From assembly GCF_937616625.2 (NCBI RefSeq), contig NC_065570.1:15758001-15822000 (forward strand): a DNA stretch of 64,000 nt, read 5' to 3'. Position 1 is the first letter of the stretch. Each line of letters opens with the position of its first letter. The stretch comes from Mercurialis annua (Eukaryota > Streptophyta > Magnoliopsida > Malpighiales > Euphorbiaceae). This document shows positions 40,137 through 50,521 of this stretch, piece by piece. A model generated the notes under the pieces. That model did no database searches, was not told the origin of the DNA, and saw nothing but the letters and a program-made list of their open reading frames with translations. The position numbers were made by a program, and so were the translations under genes.

Positions 40137-40490
40137 TCAACAGTCAATAGAAGCAAAGTGGCGTGACAACCAATCCATCCCCAAGATAACATCAAAAGAA
40201 AGAACGCCAAGCACAATCAAATTGGCACATAATTCTCTACCATGAATAACCACAGGACAAGAAGGATTAAGGACGTCCACTACTACACCTTCAGATATAG
40301 GTGTAGACACAGCTAGAGGTTCACTCAAAGTAGATGGTGCAATACCCGATTTTCCAGCAAAGCATGTAGACACAAACGAATGGGTTGCACCCGCATCAAA
40401 TAATACCAAAGCATCAGTAAAAGAAATCGGAATGGTACCTTGCACCACAGCGTTTGATGCACGCGCATCCTGAGGAGTAAGTGCGAACAC
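40137..40490 (-). pseudogene. Aspartic protease pseudogene
   Basis: Contains LFDAGATHSFVS, the retropepsin-like active site in the DAGATHSF form, and VILGMDWLSRH. The protease would cut the Gag-Pol polyprotein. The frame ends at TGA (40137-40139) where F has CGA. Upstream, TAG at 40503-40505 replaces a CAG of F. Confidence 0.85.
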
Positions 40491-40499
40491 TCTAGCCTG

Positions 40500-41260
40500 A
40501 CCCTACGGCTGCTGCTGCGAACTCTTCCCAGAACCATAACTGTTGGAACCTCTGCCAAGTTACCACGACCACCAAAACCTCTGCCACCAGAACCACAGCC
40601 CCGCTGGCCACCAAAAGATGCTGCAGGCTTAGAATACCCTACAGACGAAGTAAACGCAGGTCTCTGCTGCTGGTAAGACGAATGCGCTACACTGAAGTTA
40701 GAAATATGCTGCCTAGATGTCGGACACTCTCTGGAGAAATGACCAGGCTGGCCACAAGTAAAACAACCTCCTAGAGCTAACTGGCATTGGCCATAATGCC
40801 TATGTCTGCAATTCTGGCAGCACGGAATGTTAGATCCACCACTATACCCGCGTTCTGAACCACGGTTACTCCCACTACTGCTAGAACTGTACGGAGCACT
40901 CTTAGCACTATGCCTCCCCTTGTTGTGCGTACGAAGACTCCCCCTATTAGCCTGAGAAGAGCCGTTGTAGTAGTTTCCACTACCATGCTGTGCTGGGGCC
41001 TGCTGCCCCCCCACTAGGAAGATCACTCTTTCCCTTCTGAGTCTGGAAAGGGTCACAGATCGTTCCAAACTGAATCAATGAGCTCTCCAGCTGACGAGCA
41101 CTATCCACTACTCGAGAGAACTCCATGTCAGTCCCTATCAGCAAAGGAAGAAAGTCCGAGCCTAAGCCCCTAACATAGCGGTCATTCACCCAAACTCGAT
41201 CACGCTGTAGATCTGTAGCGAATCGACCCAAACGAACAAACTCTGTAGTATAATAGTGGT
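40500..41260 (-). pseudogene. Gag pseudogene, N-terminus missing
   Basis: The C-terminal half of Gag. It has VRLGRFATDLQRDRVWVNDR, MEFSRVVDSARQLESS, a Gly/Ser/Tyr-rich linker, a cysteine motif CQNCRHRHYGQC and the CCHC zinc knuckle CFTCGQPGHFSREC (RNA packaging), followed by a Gly/Arg-rich tail. Frameshifts split it. The N-terminal capsid part and the LTR are absent beyond 41260. Confidence 0.85.
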
Positions 41261-42239
41261 ATAAACACACAAAGCAAACAGGATAAAACACATCAATATA
41301 TGTTTCCTATAAAATTTCTAGGTCCATAAACCCAGTTCTAGGTCAAACATATAATCATATAAACATATAACACTTATGGTCTCTTTTCTTTTAAATTCAT
41401 AGTATAAATTCTCGTTTTGAGAAAATATTCAAACTTCTCTCTAGAGGTTATTTTAGGTATCACAATATCTAAAGAAAACCATTTATAGTATAGACTTAAT
41501 TGTCAAAACAATCCTCAGTCATATACTAGGTATTTAGCAAAACCCTTTGATAAATCTTAAAAACCGTTTAAACGTCGACTTTAATTCTTTTAAAATCCAT
41601 TATAAACGTTTAACTTTACTTTTAAAATCTCCTTTTAAAAGTCTTTAGGTTTAGGTTTAAAACCCTTTTCACTTTCTTCCAAAAGAAGTTATCGTTTTAA
41701 AATATTTTTGGATCAATGGTAATACGTCATGTTATTAGGGCAAAAAGCCCAGAAAAGTCCCCTCATATCGACATCTCAACATGGTGCACGATCGTGCACC
41801 TTGGGTGCATGATCGTGCATCCTAGGGCAGTGCACGATCGTGCACCTCCTTATGGTGCACATTCGTTCACCCGAGTGCATAGCCCTAGGAAATTTAATTT
41901 CTCAGTCTTTCTGACGTGCTTTAACTCCATTTTCCCACCCCTAACACGTTTACACAATCCAATCTATCCATATTCACATTCGAAATATAAAAATAATACG
42001 TATACGTTCGATTCAATACGGTAAACGTTTATAAACAAATATATATTCGAAATATATCAAAATATATCAAAATAAACGTTTAATACGAGTATACTACCTC
42101 AATTACTTGAGTAATTATTGAATAAACAGAGTTAGAATTGAGAAACGTACGAAGCGGCGCGAAACCGTTAATCGCCGAAGTCTTCAGAGAGCCAGCTGCT
42201 CTTTTAAAACATAAAACTTGTTAAAATGAGCCTCTAAGC
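41261..42239. mobile_element. Unresolved LTR-like fragment with 'E' palindromes
   Basis: About 1 kb without coding capacity between the inverted gag fragment and the 5' LTR of F. It carries a palindrome cluster at 41783-41880 of the kind found in the other LTRs, and a CTTCAGAGAG segment near its right end. I could not match it to any of the LTRs here, nor fix its orientation. It may be the other part of the sequence at 53420-53988, split by F. Confidence 0.45.
41783..41880. promoter_or_regulatory. Palindrome cluster E
   Basis: Perfect 16-bp palindromes GTGCACGATCGTGCAC (about 41784-41799 and 41831-41846), GTGCATGATCGTGCAT between them, and the diverged GTGCACATTCGTTCAC afterwards. Same design as the clusters in LTRs A-D, F and G, with a different core. 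No clear TATA box is seen next to it. Confidence 0.65.
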
Positions 42240-45156
42240 TGTAATATCCCGTAAAATTTTAATTTATTTTTCGATGAATTCCGGTAGTTTTCTTGTCGTT
42301 TTCGGTTTAGTGGTTCGGTTTCTAGTTCAACCAAAAAGGTTGAACCACACCCTTTATATCAGGTATCAAAAGAGACCCGATTTGTGATGAGTCTCGTATG
42401 AGACACAACAGGTCTCGTACGAGACCTTAGAAATTAGGCCTGGTCTCGTTCGAGACCAGGGTTCTCGAACGAGAACCAGCTTTAAATTGCTAGTCTCGTT
42501 CGAGAACAACTTTTCCGTTTCAGGGGGGCACTTTCATCATCCGTTTCTAACATAATCGACCTGCTTAAATACCTAAATTTCAACCCTAATTCATTCTCCA
42601 TGCTACAAACAAACTCTAGCCTCCATCATCTTGCTAATTCTCTGAGAAATCGCTGCTCATTATCGCTCTCAAAGTTTCCAGAAAATCATCGGTAAGTTTG
42701 TTCTTAATTTGAGTTTTGGTTTTGAACGACATTACGTAATTTTGATCGTTCTCCTTCATTTCTTGATCGAAATCAGAATCGTTTGATCCCGGAGATTGTA
42801 GACTCGATTCTCTACGTTTTCCCATCTCGTTTTTGCATAACGGTACGATGTCGATCTCGTTTCAATCGCCGTACTGTTTACCGTTTTAAGTTTGTGTAAT
42901 CTGTTTCATGTATAAATGGATACTGCAGATTATTCCCTCCCTTGTTGTCCATGATTTTGCTATATAAATGATTGTGAATCTCTTGAGTTGATGTTGTTTA
43001 AGCTTCAATGAGTTTGGTTACATCGTTCTCAATTCTATCGGATGTCGTTCTCGGGCGGTTAAATTGCAGTGATGTCTTGAATTGATTTTTGATGTTTATG
43101 TTGATGGTTTCAGTTTGTTAATGGATGTTAGATTGAAGTTTGATTTTGGTTTTTGGTTGAATGTTTAAGATTTCAAATTGCTAGGTTTTAAGTTGAATTT
43201 TGGATTTGGTTGTTTGATGTTCTGCAATTGGTATTCATGCATGGCGGGTTGATTTTTTTTCAAAAGAAAAGAAATGGCTATTTGGCCAGTTTAGTCACTA
43301 ATTTGTTTGATTAAATCAAACGAATTCCTTTAGTTAATTACCTATTGTTTTTGTCTTTAACCTTGGTATTTTATTTGAATTATAGTTAAGTGAATAATAA
43401 GCGACAAATATTTTACAATTTAAATTATAATTACTCGGGTAACTATATTTAATTTCAAATATATAAATGGCATGAATATTGGATAAATTATAATTTAGCC
43501 CTTGAATATATTTTTAACTTATTAAGTTGTTGGTTATAACTTTATATTTCATTTTGAATTATAATAACTATATTTAATTTCGAATATCAATTTGGTATGA
43601 TATTGGCTAAATTAGAATTTAGCCCCTGAACGTTTTTATAACTTACTTTAGTAAGTTTATGGTTAGTAACTTTATACTTTGTTTTAATTATAAAAAAAAG
43701 TAATTAATTTGATTTCGAATATCAAATTGAATAAAGTACAGTTTAGTCCTTAAACTTTTATAAACTTAAAATGTTTAAGTTTTTGTTGTAACTTGGGTAA
43801 CTTGAAATTGAAGTTATTGAGTTCTGTTTTTAAAATGGATTATATTAATATAAACTCGGGTTTATATTTAATAAATGTTTTAAGTCGAGTTAGACTTGGA
43901 TCACCCAAGAAGTGAGGTTAGCTTGGTAGTTATTGATAACTCGGTTAACCCACTATTGGGAAATTAATTATTAATAAAATATTTTTAAATAAAATTTGTA
44001 AATTAGGTTTTAAAGCGAGAACTCAATAGACTTGTATTAATTGAACGTTTCTACCTATTGGGTATTTTTGTGTTGTTCTGGATTGTTTTATCCCAACGTG
44101 TTAATTGTGCTAATCCTATGTGGTGTCTAGTACTCTCTAGTGTTAGGGTCTGTTTTTAATAATTATTTTATTTGTCTAGACCCGTCTACTGTTCGTGCTT
44201 TAGAGGCGAACCAGGATTAGTTGCTTGCCGGTTACACGTGGATTAGCAAGCACTGAGTTTGTACTTACTATTTACCGCTTTATTAAGTAAATTATTATTT
44301 TAATATAAAATATATATACTGTACGTATATTTCGAACTGTTTTTAAATTATGGCTCTTAGTTGGAACATGCTACCTAATGGGCATCATTAGGACTGCGTG
44401 CGCACCGTTAATAATCTGGGTAAGGTATTTATGGAAATGTGGTAACTCGGTGTGAGCATAGCTCTCGGGACCAAATAGAGTAACTCGGTGTAGCACAGCT
44501 CTCGGGACTCTTGATATGGTAAAAGTGTGGTCAGTGATAACTCGGTGTAGCTCAGCTCTCGGGACCAGGCCTATTGGATTATGTTTATTATTTAGAATTA
44601 TGGATTAGGGTTCCAACTATTATTCGTAATATCGTTATTAAATATTTTAAAGGGTTTTCCACTTGATAAATGTAAATAGTGGTATAAACTCATCTCAGTA
44701 TATCTGACCCTGTTGTTTTTCCAATTATTCCCAAGGTTATGATCTCAGAGAGTCTGGTGATCTACGTCTTTAATTTTCTCGGAGGTTTCATTTATTTTAG
44801 TAAAACTATCAAACTGTTTTATTCTTAGACCACAGTAGTTGAGTAGACGTCTTTATTTTTATTACAGTTGGTTGCCGGATTGGTCCGACTGGATATATTG
44901 CTTTGGCATGTTTATATTGTTTACTCTGATTATTTTTATGCCATATTGGAGACTCGTAGTTGAACGAGTATTTATAATATTTAATGTTGAATATTATAAC
45001 TGCTAGAATTAGGCTGAAGTCTCGGTTGCCCCCGAGCATTGGTTTTCTTGCAGGTTTATTATAAATGTATGTTAACCGAAAGGCTAGCTACGGGTTTTGG
45101 TACTACATTACCCATACCCTAGCGCCGGTCACGATTCATGAAAATGGGTCGTGACA
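42240..45156 (+). mobile_element. 5' LTR of element F
   Basis: 2,917 bp from TGTAATATCCCG to GGGTCGTGACA. In order it has the GGTTGAACC hairpin and palindrome cluster, a TATA-like CTTAAATACC (42564-42573), donor-like GGTAAGT (42691-42697), a series of degenerate 'CTAAATTACAATTTAGCCC' repeats (43490-43770), the triplet repeat (44440-44570), the hairpin CTCGG-TTGCCC-CCGAG near 45020, and a terminal inverted pair GTCACGA/TCGTGAC. Confidence 0.96.
42325..42508 (+). promoter_or_regulatory. Promoter-proximal palindrome cluster of F (5' LTR)
   Basis: Hairpin GTTCAACC-AAAAA-GGTTGAAC, then TCTCGTATGAGA, GGTCTCGTACGAGACC, TGGTCTCGTTCGAGACCA, GTTCTCGAACGAGAAC and a final TCTCGTTCGAGA. It sits upstream of the TATA-like box at 42564-42573. 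The 3' LTR copy has lost one repeat. Confidence 0.75.
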
Positions 45157-45494
45157 AACTTGGTATCAGAGCGTTGGTTTCAAACCAAGGCCATTTGCAT
45201 GCTATGTGTTTACTCTGTTAAGTGTTGCTGTGTCTTAGGAACTACTGCGGATATAGGTTTTTGTCATGTCTTTAGAAACGTCATCTTTTGATTTTAAAAT
45301 ATTCTGCCTACACCAATTGGATTGCGTCGAGTCGGTCATTATATGTTGATTTGATGCTTTTAATTATTGATGTTATTTCACTTGGGTGAATATTTTATTG
45401 CTGTTGATTTCTCGGGAAATCCTATTTGTTTCTTGTTTGTTCATACTTGGGTATGAAATATTTGTTATTTAAATTGTTTTTCTTCAATCCTTAG
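42692..45494 (+). other. Putative leader intron of element F
   Basis: Donor G/GTAAGT at 42691-42697 and acceptor TTTTTCTTCAATCCTTAG at 45477-45494, four bases before the gag ATG at 45498. Removing it would take out nearly all of the LTR downstream of the start region plus the PBS, giving a short-leader gag mRNA distinct from the full-length genomic RNA. The donor is conserved in position in LTRs A, B, D and G. Splicing itself is inferred. Confidence 0.45.
45161..45172 (+). other. Primer binding site of element F
   Basis: TGGTATCAGAGC, complementary to the 3' end of initiator-Met tRNA, four bases after the 5' LTR. Confidence 0.95.
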
Positions 45495-45497
45495 GAT

Positions 45498-46960
45498 ATG
45501 AATAACGTTGTTCGTACTCGTGCTCGTGCTGCGGCAGAGCAAGAAGCTGAGGCTGATGATGCGATTTCCATGGAAGTCGATCAGAATGTACCACCGGTTC
45601 AGGCTAATGCTGGACGTGGTAGAGGTAGAGGTGCTGGTAGATGTAGAGGAGCTGGTAGAGGTAGAGGACGTGCTGCAGCAGGCGTTCAGGCACCAAGAGT
45701 GCAGCAGGCACCGGAGGTGCAACTGGCACTGAATATGCAGGCGTTTGACTTCACTACTTTCTTGGCTGGGATTGTTGAGATGCAGAACAATCAGCTCTTC
45801 TGCACAATCAGTGTACTGTACTGGGTCAGATAGCGCAACAACAGCAACCTCAGGCTAGTGCTGTAGCTGGTATTGGTGGACTTGCTGGTGTCGACCATGT
45901 TCCGACAGATAGAGAGGCGGTGATGAGTTACACAAAGTTTACTCCGACTACATTTGATGGCACTGGAGATGCCCTTGACGTTTTGGAGGAGTTTGAGTAC
46001 AACTGTCAAAGGATTCAGGCTACTGATCGTCAATCAGTGATTCTTGTGGAGATGTCGCTTATGGGTCCAGCTAAGGACTGGTTCCGCGATAACATCAGAT
46101 CAGAGACGGCTATAGTGACTTGGGTTGAGTTTGTGGTCAGGTTTAGAGGCTTCTATCTACCCTTCTCTGTTACTGAGAATTTCAGAGAAAAACTGCTAAA
46201 TTTGAAGAAGGGGGGTAGATGAGTGACAAATTACACTACGGAGATTGTCCGTTTGGGGCGGGTTGCTACAAATCTACAGGGTGATCGAGTGCGGGTGAAT
46301 GACCGCTATGTTAGGGGCTTAGGCTCGGAATTTCTTTCTTTGTTGATAGGGATAGACATGGAGTTCTCTCGAGTAGTAGATAGTGCTCGTCGAATGGAGA
46401 GCTCATTAGTTCAGTTTGGGACGATCTCTGACCCTTTCCATATTCAGAAGGGAAAGAGTGATCTTCCTAGTGGGGGGCAGTAGGCCCCATTGCAGCATGG
46501 TAGTGGGAACTACTACAGCGGCTCTTCTCACACCAATAGGGGGATTCGTCGGACGCACAACAAGGGGAGGCATAGTGCTAGGGGTGCTTCGTACAGTTCC
46601 AACAGCAGTGGGAGTAACCGTTGTTCAGGACACGCATACAGTGGTGGATCTAACATTCCGTTCTGCCAGAATTGCAGACGTAGGCATTATGGTCAGTGCA
46701 AGTTAGCTCCTGTAGGTTGTTTTACTTGTGGCCATCCGGGTCATTTCTCCAGGGAGTGTCCGACATCTGGGAAGCAGATGTCTAACTCCAGTGTGGCGCA
46801 GTCGTCTTACCAGCAGTAGAGACCTGCGTTTACTCAGTTTGTAGGGTACTCTCAACCTGCAGCATCTTTTGGTGGCCAGCGGGACCGTGGTTCTGGTGTC
46901 AGAGGTTTTGGTGGCCGTGGTAACGGTGGCAGAGGTTCCAGCAGTTATGCTACTGTGAAG
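45498..46960 (+). pseudogene. gag: gag pseudogene of element F
   Basis: Gag coats and packages the element RNA. It starts at the ATG at 45498 (MNNVVRTRARAAAEQEAEAD), with a Gly/Arg-rich stretch at about residues 39-60. A frameshift near 45,815 moves the frame. Then come the capsid segment TKFTPTTFDGTGDALDVLEE...MGPAKDWF and VRLGRVATNLQGDRVRVNDR. A cysteine motif CQNCRRRHYGQC and the CCHC knuckle CFTCGHPGHFSREC lie at about 46,661-46,760. In-frame stops are TGA 46220-46222, TAG 46481-46483 and TAG 46817-46819. The two TAGs correspond to CAG in the inverted copy at 40500-41260. Confidence 0.9.
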
Positions 46961-47400
46961 AGTTCTCAGCAGCAGCCACAGGGTCAGGCCAGAGTGTTCG
47001 CTCTTACTCCTCAGGATGCGCGTGCATCAAACGTTGTGGTGCAAGGTACCATTCCGATTTCTTTTACTGGTGCTTTGGTATTATTTGATGCGGGTGCAAC
47101 CCATTCATTTGTGTCTACTTGCTTTGCTGGAAAATTGGGTATTGCACCATCTACTTTGAGTGAACCTCTAGTTGTGTCTACACCTATGTCTGAAGGTGTA
47201 GTAATGGACGTCGTATATCCTTCTTGTCCTGTTGTTATACATGGTAGAGAATTATGTGCTGATTTGATTGTGCTTGACGTGCTTTCTTTTGATGTCATCT
47301 TGAGGATGGATTGGTTGTCACGCCACTTTGCTTCTATTGACTGTCGAGGGAAGTCAGTCGAGTTTAGGATTCCAGGTGATCTACCTTTTTCCTTTCAGGG
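46961..47400 (+). pseudogene. Aspartic protease of element F
   Basis: In frame with gag. It carries LFDAGATHSFVSTCF (active-site Asp at about 47,087) and VILRMDWLSRHFASIDC. The family usually has GMDWL, so the Arg here may be a lesion. This domain would process the polyprotein. No break lies inside the domain, but stops lie on both sides. Confidence 0.85.
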
Positions 47401-48280
47401 AGAAAAGGCGGAGACACCTAAGAATCTGATTTCCGCCATCAAGGCGAAGCGGATGTTAGGCAAGGGTTGCCAGGGTTTTCTTGCTGTGGTTGGAGATATG
47501 GAAGCGGAAGATAGGGATATGCAAAGTGTACCGATTGTGAGTGAGTTCACAGATGTGTTTCCAGAGGAATTGCCTGCATTACCACCTGATCGTGATATTG
47601 AGTTTTGCATTGATGTGGTTTCTAGTACAGCTCTGATTCTGATACCGCCGTATTGGATGGCTCCTGCAGAGCTGAAGGAGTTGAAGGACTAGTTACAAGA
47701 GTTATTGGATAGTGGGTTCATCAGACCGAGTACTTCTCCATGGGGTTCTCCAGTTCTGTTTGTGAAGAAGAAAGACGGTTCCTTTCGACTGTGTATCGAC
47801 TACAGACAGTTGAACAAGGCTATTGTCCAGAACAGATATCCTCTTCCTCGCATCGATGATTTGTTTGACCAGTTTCAAGGTGCAAAGTGTTTTTCCATGA
47901 TTTATTTGAGGTCTGGGTATCATCAACTTTGGATTCGTGATGTAGATGTACCTAAGACTGCTTTTCGGACGCGTTATGGACATTTTGAGTTTCTGGTTAA
48001 GTCCTTTAGTCTGACTAACACACCAACATCGTTTATGGATATGATGAACCGAGTGTTCAAGCCGTTTTTAGATCAATTCGTTATCGTTTTCATTGATGAC
48101 ATTTTGATATATTCTCGGAGTGAGGAGGAGCATGCTTACCATTTGAGGACTATACTACAGACGTTGCGTGAGCATCAGTTGTATGCTAAGTTCTCAAAAT
48201 GTGATCAGGTTACTTTTTCGGGCACGTGGTGTCGAAATATGGGATCAAGGTTGATCCGAAGAAGATCGAGGCGATTATGG
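47401..48280 (+). pseudogene. Reverse transcriptase pseudogene of element F
   Basis: [20 protein letters not shown] precedes the palm. TAG at 47690-47692 then interrupts at a position where gypsy RTs normally have Gln. The frame continues with [41 protein letters not shown], and FIDDILIYS at about 48,089-48,115 (catalytic Asp pair). About 48,200 four codons present in the inverted copy (EFWL) are missing, and a frameshift follows near 48,217. Several substitutions at normally fixed sites ([11 protein letters not shown] for [11 protein letters not shown]) indicate relaxed selection. Confidence 0.88.
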
Positions 48281-48870
48281 ATTGGCAGCGGCCGAGGTCA
48301 GTTACCGAGATCAGGAGTTTTCTTGGTTTAGCTGCTACTACCGTCGGTTCGTGCAAGATTTCTCCAGAATATCCGCACCGTTGACTAAACTGACACAGAA
48401 GGGTGTTAAGTTTGAGTGGACTGACAAGTGCGAGGCGAGCTTTGAGAAGCTCAAGGAGATTTTGACTACAACTCCGGTTTTGGCATTGCCTTTTGGCATT
48501 GATGGTTTCACAGTGTATTCTGATGCGTCTCGGATTGGTTTGGGTTGCGTGCTGATGCAACATGGACAGATGATTGCCTATGCTTCCCGTCAGTTGAAGA
48601 AGCATGAGGTAAATTACCCTACTCATGATTTAGAGTTGGCAGCTGTGGTTTTTGCGCTGAAAATTTGGGGGCATTATTTGTATGGTACTACTTGTGAGAT
48701 TTTCATTGATCATAAGAGTCTGAAGTATATCTTTGATCAGAGAGAGTTAAACTTAAGACAGAGGAAGTGGCTAGAGTTACTGAAAGACTACCACTGTACT
48801 ATTCATTACCATCCTGGTAAGGCTAATGTGGTAGCCGATGCGTTGAGTCACAAGTCTTCAGATAGTTTGG
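48281..48870 (+). pseudogene. RNase H domain of element F
   Basis: After a further frame change near 48,330, the reading frame runs from [20 protein letters not shown] into RNase H. The acidic residues are visible in [36 protein letters not shown] and [11 protein letters not shown]. It degrades the RNA strand of the RNA-DNA hybrid. It shares one uninterrupted frame with integrase up to 49,910. Confidence 0.87.
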
Positions 48871-50180
48871 CTCATATTTCTGAGGTTGGGCGTAGACCCA
48901 TGGTTAGAGAGTGGCACAGTTTGATAGCTTTAGGCTATGGTTTTCAGGTTTCTCAGGCTGGTAGTTTGTTGGCACAGTTACAAGTGCAACATGTTTTGAT
49001 TGATCGGATCAATGCTTTACAAGCTGAGGATCCACAGTTGAAACGGATTATTGAGGAGGTTCAACAGGACGGTAATTCTGAGTTTACTTTTGTGGATGGA
49101 GTTTTGAGACATGGTTGGAGATTGTGTGTTCTGGATTCAGATGGTTTGAGGGACCAGATTCTGGAAGAAGCGCACAAGTCTGCATATAGTGTTCATCCGG
49201 GTTCTACTAAGATGTATCATGATCTTATTGGTACCTACTGGTGGAGCGGGATGAAGAAGGATGTCGCTGAGTATGTTTCCAAGTGTCTGACTTGCCAGCA
49301 GGTGAAGCTGGAGCATCAGAGGCCTTTTGGCTATTTGCAGCCACTACCTATTCCAGAGTGGAAGTGGGAGCGGATTGCCATGGATTTTGTGGTTGGTTTA
49401 CCACATACTCGACATGGGTACGATTCCATCTTGGTGATAGTTGACCGTATGACCAAGTTTTTGATCAAGGTTTCGTATCCTGCTTCGAGGTTGGCTCAGT
49501 TGTACATCGACAGGATTCTCAGTTTGCATGGTGTACCGTTTTCTATTGTTTCAGACAGAGGTTCCGTGTTCACTTTGAGGTTCTGGAAAGCATTACAAGA
49601 ATCTTTGGGTTCACGACTGGATTTCAGTACAGTTTTTCATCCTCAGACTGACGGTCAGTCTGAGAGGACTATTCAGACATTGGAGGATATGCTCAGGATG
49701 CGTGTTCTCGATTTTCAGAGTAGCTGGGATGCTCATCTTCCATTGATTGAGTTTTCTTACAATAACAATTACCACGCGAGTATTGAGATGGCGCCGTATG
49801 AGGCTTTGTACGAGCGCAAGTGTAGATCTCCTATCTGTTGGGAGGAGATTGGAGAGCGTAAATCTCGGGAGCAGAGATTATTCAGATTACCTCAGAGAAG
49901 GAACCGTTGATTAAACGGAGGTTTAAGACTGCTTTTAGTCGGCATAAGAGTTATGCTGATACGAAGAGGAAAGACATTGAGTTTCATGTTGGTGATTTTG
50001 TGTTTCTTCAGGTTTCACCTATGAAAGGCGTGGTTTGTTTTGGAGTCAAGGGAAAGTTGGCACCGAGGTATATTGGTCCTTACGAGATTTCAAGAGGATT
50101 GGAGCTATGGCTTATCGTCGGGTTCTGCCGCCAGACATGTTTTAGTGCATCCTGTGTTTCATGTTTCTATGTTGAGGAAG
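48871..50180 (+). pseudogene. Integrase of element F
   Basis: An HHCC zinc-binding N-terminus ([18 protein letters not shown] ... CLTCQQVK), the core DDE residues in [17 protein letters not shown] and [11 protein letters not shown], and a GPY/F-like C-terminal part (KLAPRYIGPYEI, about 50,055-50,090). Relative to the inverted copy, four codons around SAHF are missing after DRMTK. A frameshift at about 49,890-49,910 and another near 50,090 separate the core from the C-terminal part and the chromodomain. Confidence 0.88.
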
Positions 50181-50229
50181 TGCATTTCTGATCCTTCGCA
50201 CGTGATTGTGCCTCATAGCGTTGAGATTG

Positions 50230-50471
50230 ACCAAGAGTTATCGTATGAGGAACAGCCAGTTGAGGTTGTTGATACGCAGGTGCGTAAGTTGCGGAACAAG
50301 GAGATTCTGATGGTCAAAGTTCTCTGGCGCAATCATTCTGTAGAGGAGTGCACTTGGGAGACCGAGTCGGATATACGGAATCGCTATCCTTTTCTTTTCC
50401 GTGAGGTACCATGCATTGTTTGTATGTTATTTCTATGGTTGTTATCTGTGTACGTGTTATTCTGGCGTTAA
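50230..50471 (+). pseudogene. Chromodomain at the integrase C-terminus
   Basis: The segment EVVDTQVRKLRNKEILMVKV then LWRNHSVEECTWETESDIRN and RYPFLF is the chromodomain found after integrase in chromoviruses, where it is thought to guide integration to particular chromatin. The conserved W-x4-EE-x-TWE core is present. It is in a different frame from the integrase core because of indels. It suits the heterochromatic, satellite-rich setting, though targeting is an inference. Confidence 0.85.
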
Positions 50472-50510
50472 TTGGTTGTCGTGTTAAATTTGAGGACGAA
50501 TTTGTAATTA

Positions 50511-50521
50511 GTTGGGGAGAA
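50511..50521 (+). other. Polypurine tract of element F
   Basis: GTTGGGGAGAA directly before the 3' LTR start TGTAATATACC, preceded by AAATTTGAGGACGAATTT as in the LARD elements. Confidence 0.9.

Larger units (their letters stand above)
37672..41260 (-). mobile_element. Inverted chromovirus gag-pol fragment (Ty3/gypsy), both ends broken
   Basis: Minus-strand gag-protease-RT-RNase H-integrase in the usual Ty3/gypsy order. It closely resembles element F but has no LTR attached. The left edge cuts integrase at the motif that in F reads CRSPICW (F 49820 region). The right edge cuts gag just before the segment EIVRLGR of F. Premature stops and small deletions make it a pseudogene. Several stops differ from F by single C-to-T type changes. 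Confidence 0.92.

Noticed and set aside
41716..42024. 102-codon frame through palindrome cluster E
   Set aside because: The peptide is a translation of the GTGCAC repeats, with no domain and no start context.
45157..45180. A tRNA gene next to the LTR
   Set aside because: Only 12 bases complementary to initiator-Met tRNA are present; this is the primer site.
45465..45732. Ser/Thr-rich minus-strand and Val/Leu-rich alternative-frame proteins over the gag start
   Set aside because: Shadows of the Gly/Arg-rich gag coding strand.
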